NCBI RefSeq assembly: GCF_030269515.1
Contig: NZ_BSTM01000027.1
Location: 47,424 to 111,423 of the forward strand
Length of the DNA: 64,000 nt
DNA from: Actinomadura sp. NBRC 104412
GTDB lineage: Bacteria; Actinomycetota; Actinomycetes; Streptosporangiales; Streptosporangiaceae
Reading direction: 5' to 3'
Positions 63,939-64,000 of the stretch are shown in pieces. How positions within the stretch are numbered: the stretch's first letter is position 1; the number at the start of each line of letters is the position of its first letter. Position numbers and translations under genes: made by a program. The notes below the pieces were generated by a model. The model saw only the letters and a list, made by a program, of their open reading frames with translations, did not search any database and had not been told where the DNA came from.

Positions 63939-64000
63939 GTGGTGCAGGGTGTGAGCAAGGGCGAGCCAGAGTTGCTGGACGCGGCGGCGCTGGTGGGGCA
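63939..64000 (+). mobile_element. Start of an IS1182-type transposase (cut by window edge)
   Basis: The last bases read VVQGVSKGEPELLDAAALVG from GTG 63939 or 63942. The text resembles the N-terminus of actinobacterial IS1182-family transposases (…ELLDAAALVGHL…). A 7-bp inverted repeat GTCGAGC/GCTCGAC at 63910-63927 precedes it. With only about 20 codons the call is tentative. Confidence 0.45.

Overview
The window is high-GC DNA with ATG/GTG starts, many ATGA/GTGA overlaps and a gene complement (PQQ-propeller Ser/Thr kinases, an MFS-dTMP kinase fusion, BREX type 2/Pgl genes, DUF5703) that points to an actinomycete. An Actinomadura-like member of the Streptosporangiales is my best guess, which is inference only.

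Layout. 1-4.2 kb: two tandem receptor-type Ser/Thr kinases on the minus strand, the first cut by the window edge. 4.28-8.81 kb: a strip of broken acyl-CoA-metabolism genes (enoyl-CoA hydratase, acyl-CoA dehydrogenase, MaoC, LLM oxidoreductase, CaiB, MmgE/PrpD, aldo/keto reductase), each truncated, internally deleted or frameshifted and abutting the next at a deletion-like junction. 9-13.3 kb: an intact DHA2-type MFS exporter, a small membrane protein, an arsR-SRPBCC-DHFR-like operon and a metallo-beta-lactamase-fold gene. 13.8 kb: trpS.

15.4-37.3 kb is a catabolic island of about 22 kb. It holds two CaiB CoA-transferases, a four-component Rieske ring-hydroxylating dioxygenase (alpha, beta, 3Fe-4S ferredoxin, FAD reductase), a diol-dehydrogenase-like SDR, an extradiol-dioxygenase-like VOC protein, a meta-cleavage-product hydrolase, an ACMSD-like amidohydrolase, acyl-CoA dehydrogenases, hydratases, a thiolase with its DUF35 partner, and four GntR-type regulators. 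Together these can form a dioxygenation, meta-cleavage and beta-oxidation route for a substituted aromatic acid. Eight near-palindromes of the form (T/A)GGT-N3-ACC(A/T) lie at the promoters of this island and look like the operator shared by its GntR proteins.

At about 37.28 kb the last catabolic gene, an enoyl-CoA hydratase, is cut off and joined to the middle of pglY. From there pglY(3' part)-pglZ-brxD-brxHI, the distal half of a BREX type 2 (Pgl) phage-defence operon, runs to 45.9 kb; pglW, pglX and the ATPase end of pglY are missing. A toxin-tail/Imm1 pair, two IS5-family remnants and a shattered large serine recombinase follow. The recombinase ends inside a tRNA-Leu(GAG) gene at 49.5 kb, which marks that tRNA as the likely insertion point of an old genomic island.

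49.6-63.8 kb is ordinary housekeeping DNA: M20 peptidase, DUF5703, topA, MFS-tmk fusion, holB, S8 peptidase, low-molecular-weight phosphatase, fructosamine-kinase-like protein, a membrane-anchored propeller-like protein and a PSP1/RicT-like protein. The last about 60 bases look like the start of an IS1182-type transposase.
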